A stretch of DNA of 13,179 bases from Candidatus Hydrogenedentota bacterium (lineage in GTDB: Bacteria; Hydrogenedentota; Hydrogenedentia; Hydrogenedentales; CAITNO01). Both the position numbers and the translations under genes were made by a program. The DNA lies in contig SLFT01000532.1 in the NCBI GenBank assembly GCA_007124105.1, positions 1-13,179 of the forward strand, given 5' to 3'. Below the pieces are notes generated by a model. It was not told the origin of the DNA, made no database searches, and worked only from the letters and a program-made list of their open reading frames with translations. Position 1 is the stretch's first letter. The number at the start of each line of letters is the position of its first letter. Shown here one piece after another: positions 13,038-13,179 of this stretch.

Positions 13038-13179
13038 GTGCGATTGATAGACCGCTATATAACAGGTAAGATTTGGCCGCCGGCGTTGCTGGCTGTACTT
13101 GTAATCAGCTTCGTGCTAGTCGGCGGAGCAGTACGCAGTGAAATGCGCGATCTGCTCGAACGCATCCCACTCACCCAGA
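13038..13179 (+). CDS. LptF/LptG-family permease, N-terminal fragment (cut by window end)
   Basis: Only 47 codons are visible. The start MRLIDRYITGKIWPPALLAV and the hydrophobic run LLAVLVISFVLVGGAV match the first transmembrane helix of the YjgP/YjgQ (LptF/LptG) permeases, which with LptB extract lipopolysaccharide from the inner membrane. The GTG start at 13038 follows a purine-rich GAGGATAGG and lies 45 nt after the pfkA stop in the same direction. F and G cannot be told apart from this fragment. If correct, it shows that the cell has an outer membrane with LPS-like lipid. The gene is incomplete only because the window ends. Confidence 0.72.
   Translation, partial: MRLIDRYITGKIWPPALLAVLVISFVLVGGAVRSEMRDLLERIPLTQ

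Overview
The window looks like a chromosomal stretch of a Gram-negative bacterium of moderately high GC. A C-terminal leucine-rich-repeat (LRR) domain ending in LPNCAV, an MJ0042-like zinc ribbon fused to MshEN and HDOD domains, and an LptF/LptG-type permease together suggest the Planctomycetes/Lentisphaerae/Hydrogenedentes neighbourhood. That placement is an inference from domain style and is tentative. No rRNA, tRNA, CRISPR array or transposase gene was seen.

Left block (107-3609, minus strand). Four tightly packed housekeeping genes are transcribed right to left: a CtpA-type S41 periplasmic protease, RNase PH (rph), the RdgB/HAM1 house-cleaning nucleoside triphosphate pyrophosphatase, and a TsaC/YrdC/Sua5 threonylcarbamoyl-AMP synthase. 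The ctpA-rph gap is 29 bp, rph and rdgB overlap by 8 bp, and rdgB and tsaC overlap by 4 bp, so this looks like one operon. The theme is RNA maturation, tRNA modification and nucleotide hygiene. A REP-like imperfect palindrome lies beyond tsaC at 9-52.

Centre (3830-8950, minus strand). One giant gene encodes 1706 residues. In order these are: a TPR-like N-terminus; seven tandem 77-residue coiled-coil repeats (exactly 11 heptads each); about eight 16-residue Ala/Gln/Lys repeats; a Pro/acidic linker; four acidic repeats of 70-73 residues centred on GDDPF and ENPF; a Gly/Lys linker with homopolymer runs; one transmembrane helix; and a predicted extracytoplasmic domain built from a duplicated beta/LRR module. 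I do not recognise the whole protein. Its architecture suggests a long cytoplasmic rod or scaffold anchored in the inner membrane, and it is the most interesting object here.

Right block (9341-13179, plus strand). A 390-bp divergent intergenic region carries candidate promoters in both directions. It leads to a zinc-ribbon/MshEN/HDOD protein with a degenerate HD signature, then a sugar phosphate isomerase/epimerase-like TIM barrel, an ATP-dependent 6-phosphofructokinase (pfkA), and the start of an LptF/LptG-family permease cut by the window edge. The last three are closely spaced and may be co-transcribed. The divergent pairing of the giant protein with the HDOD protein hints at a shared regulatory or structural role, but nothing in the sequence proves it.
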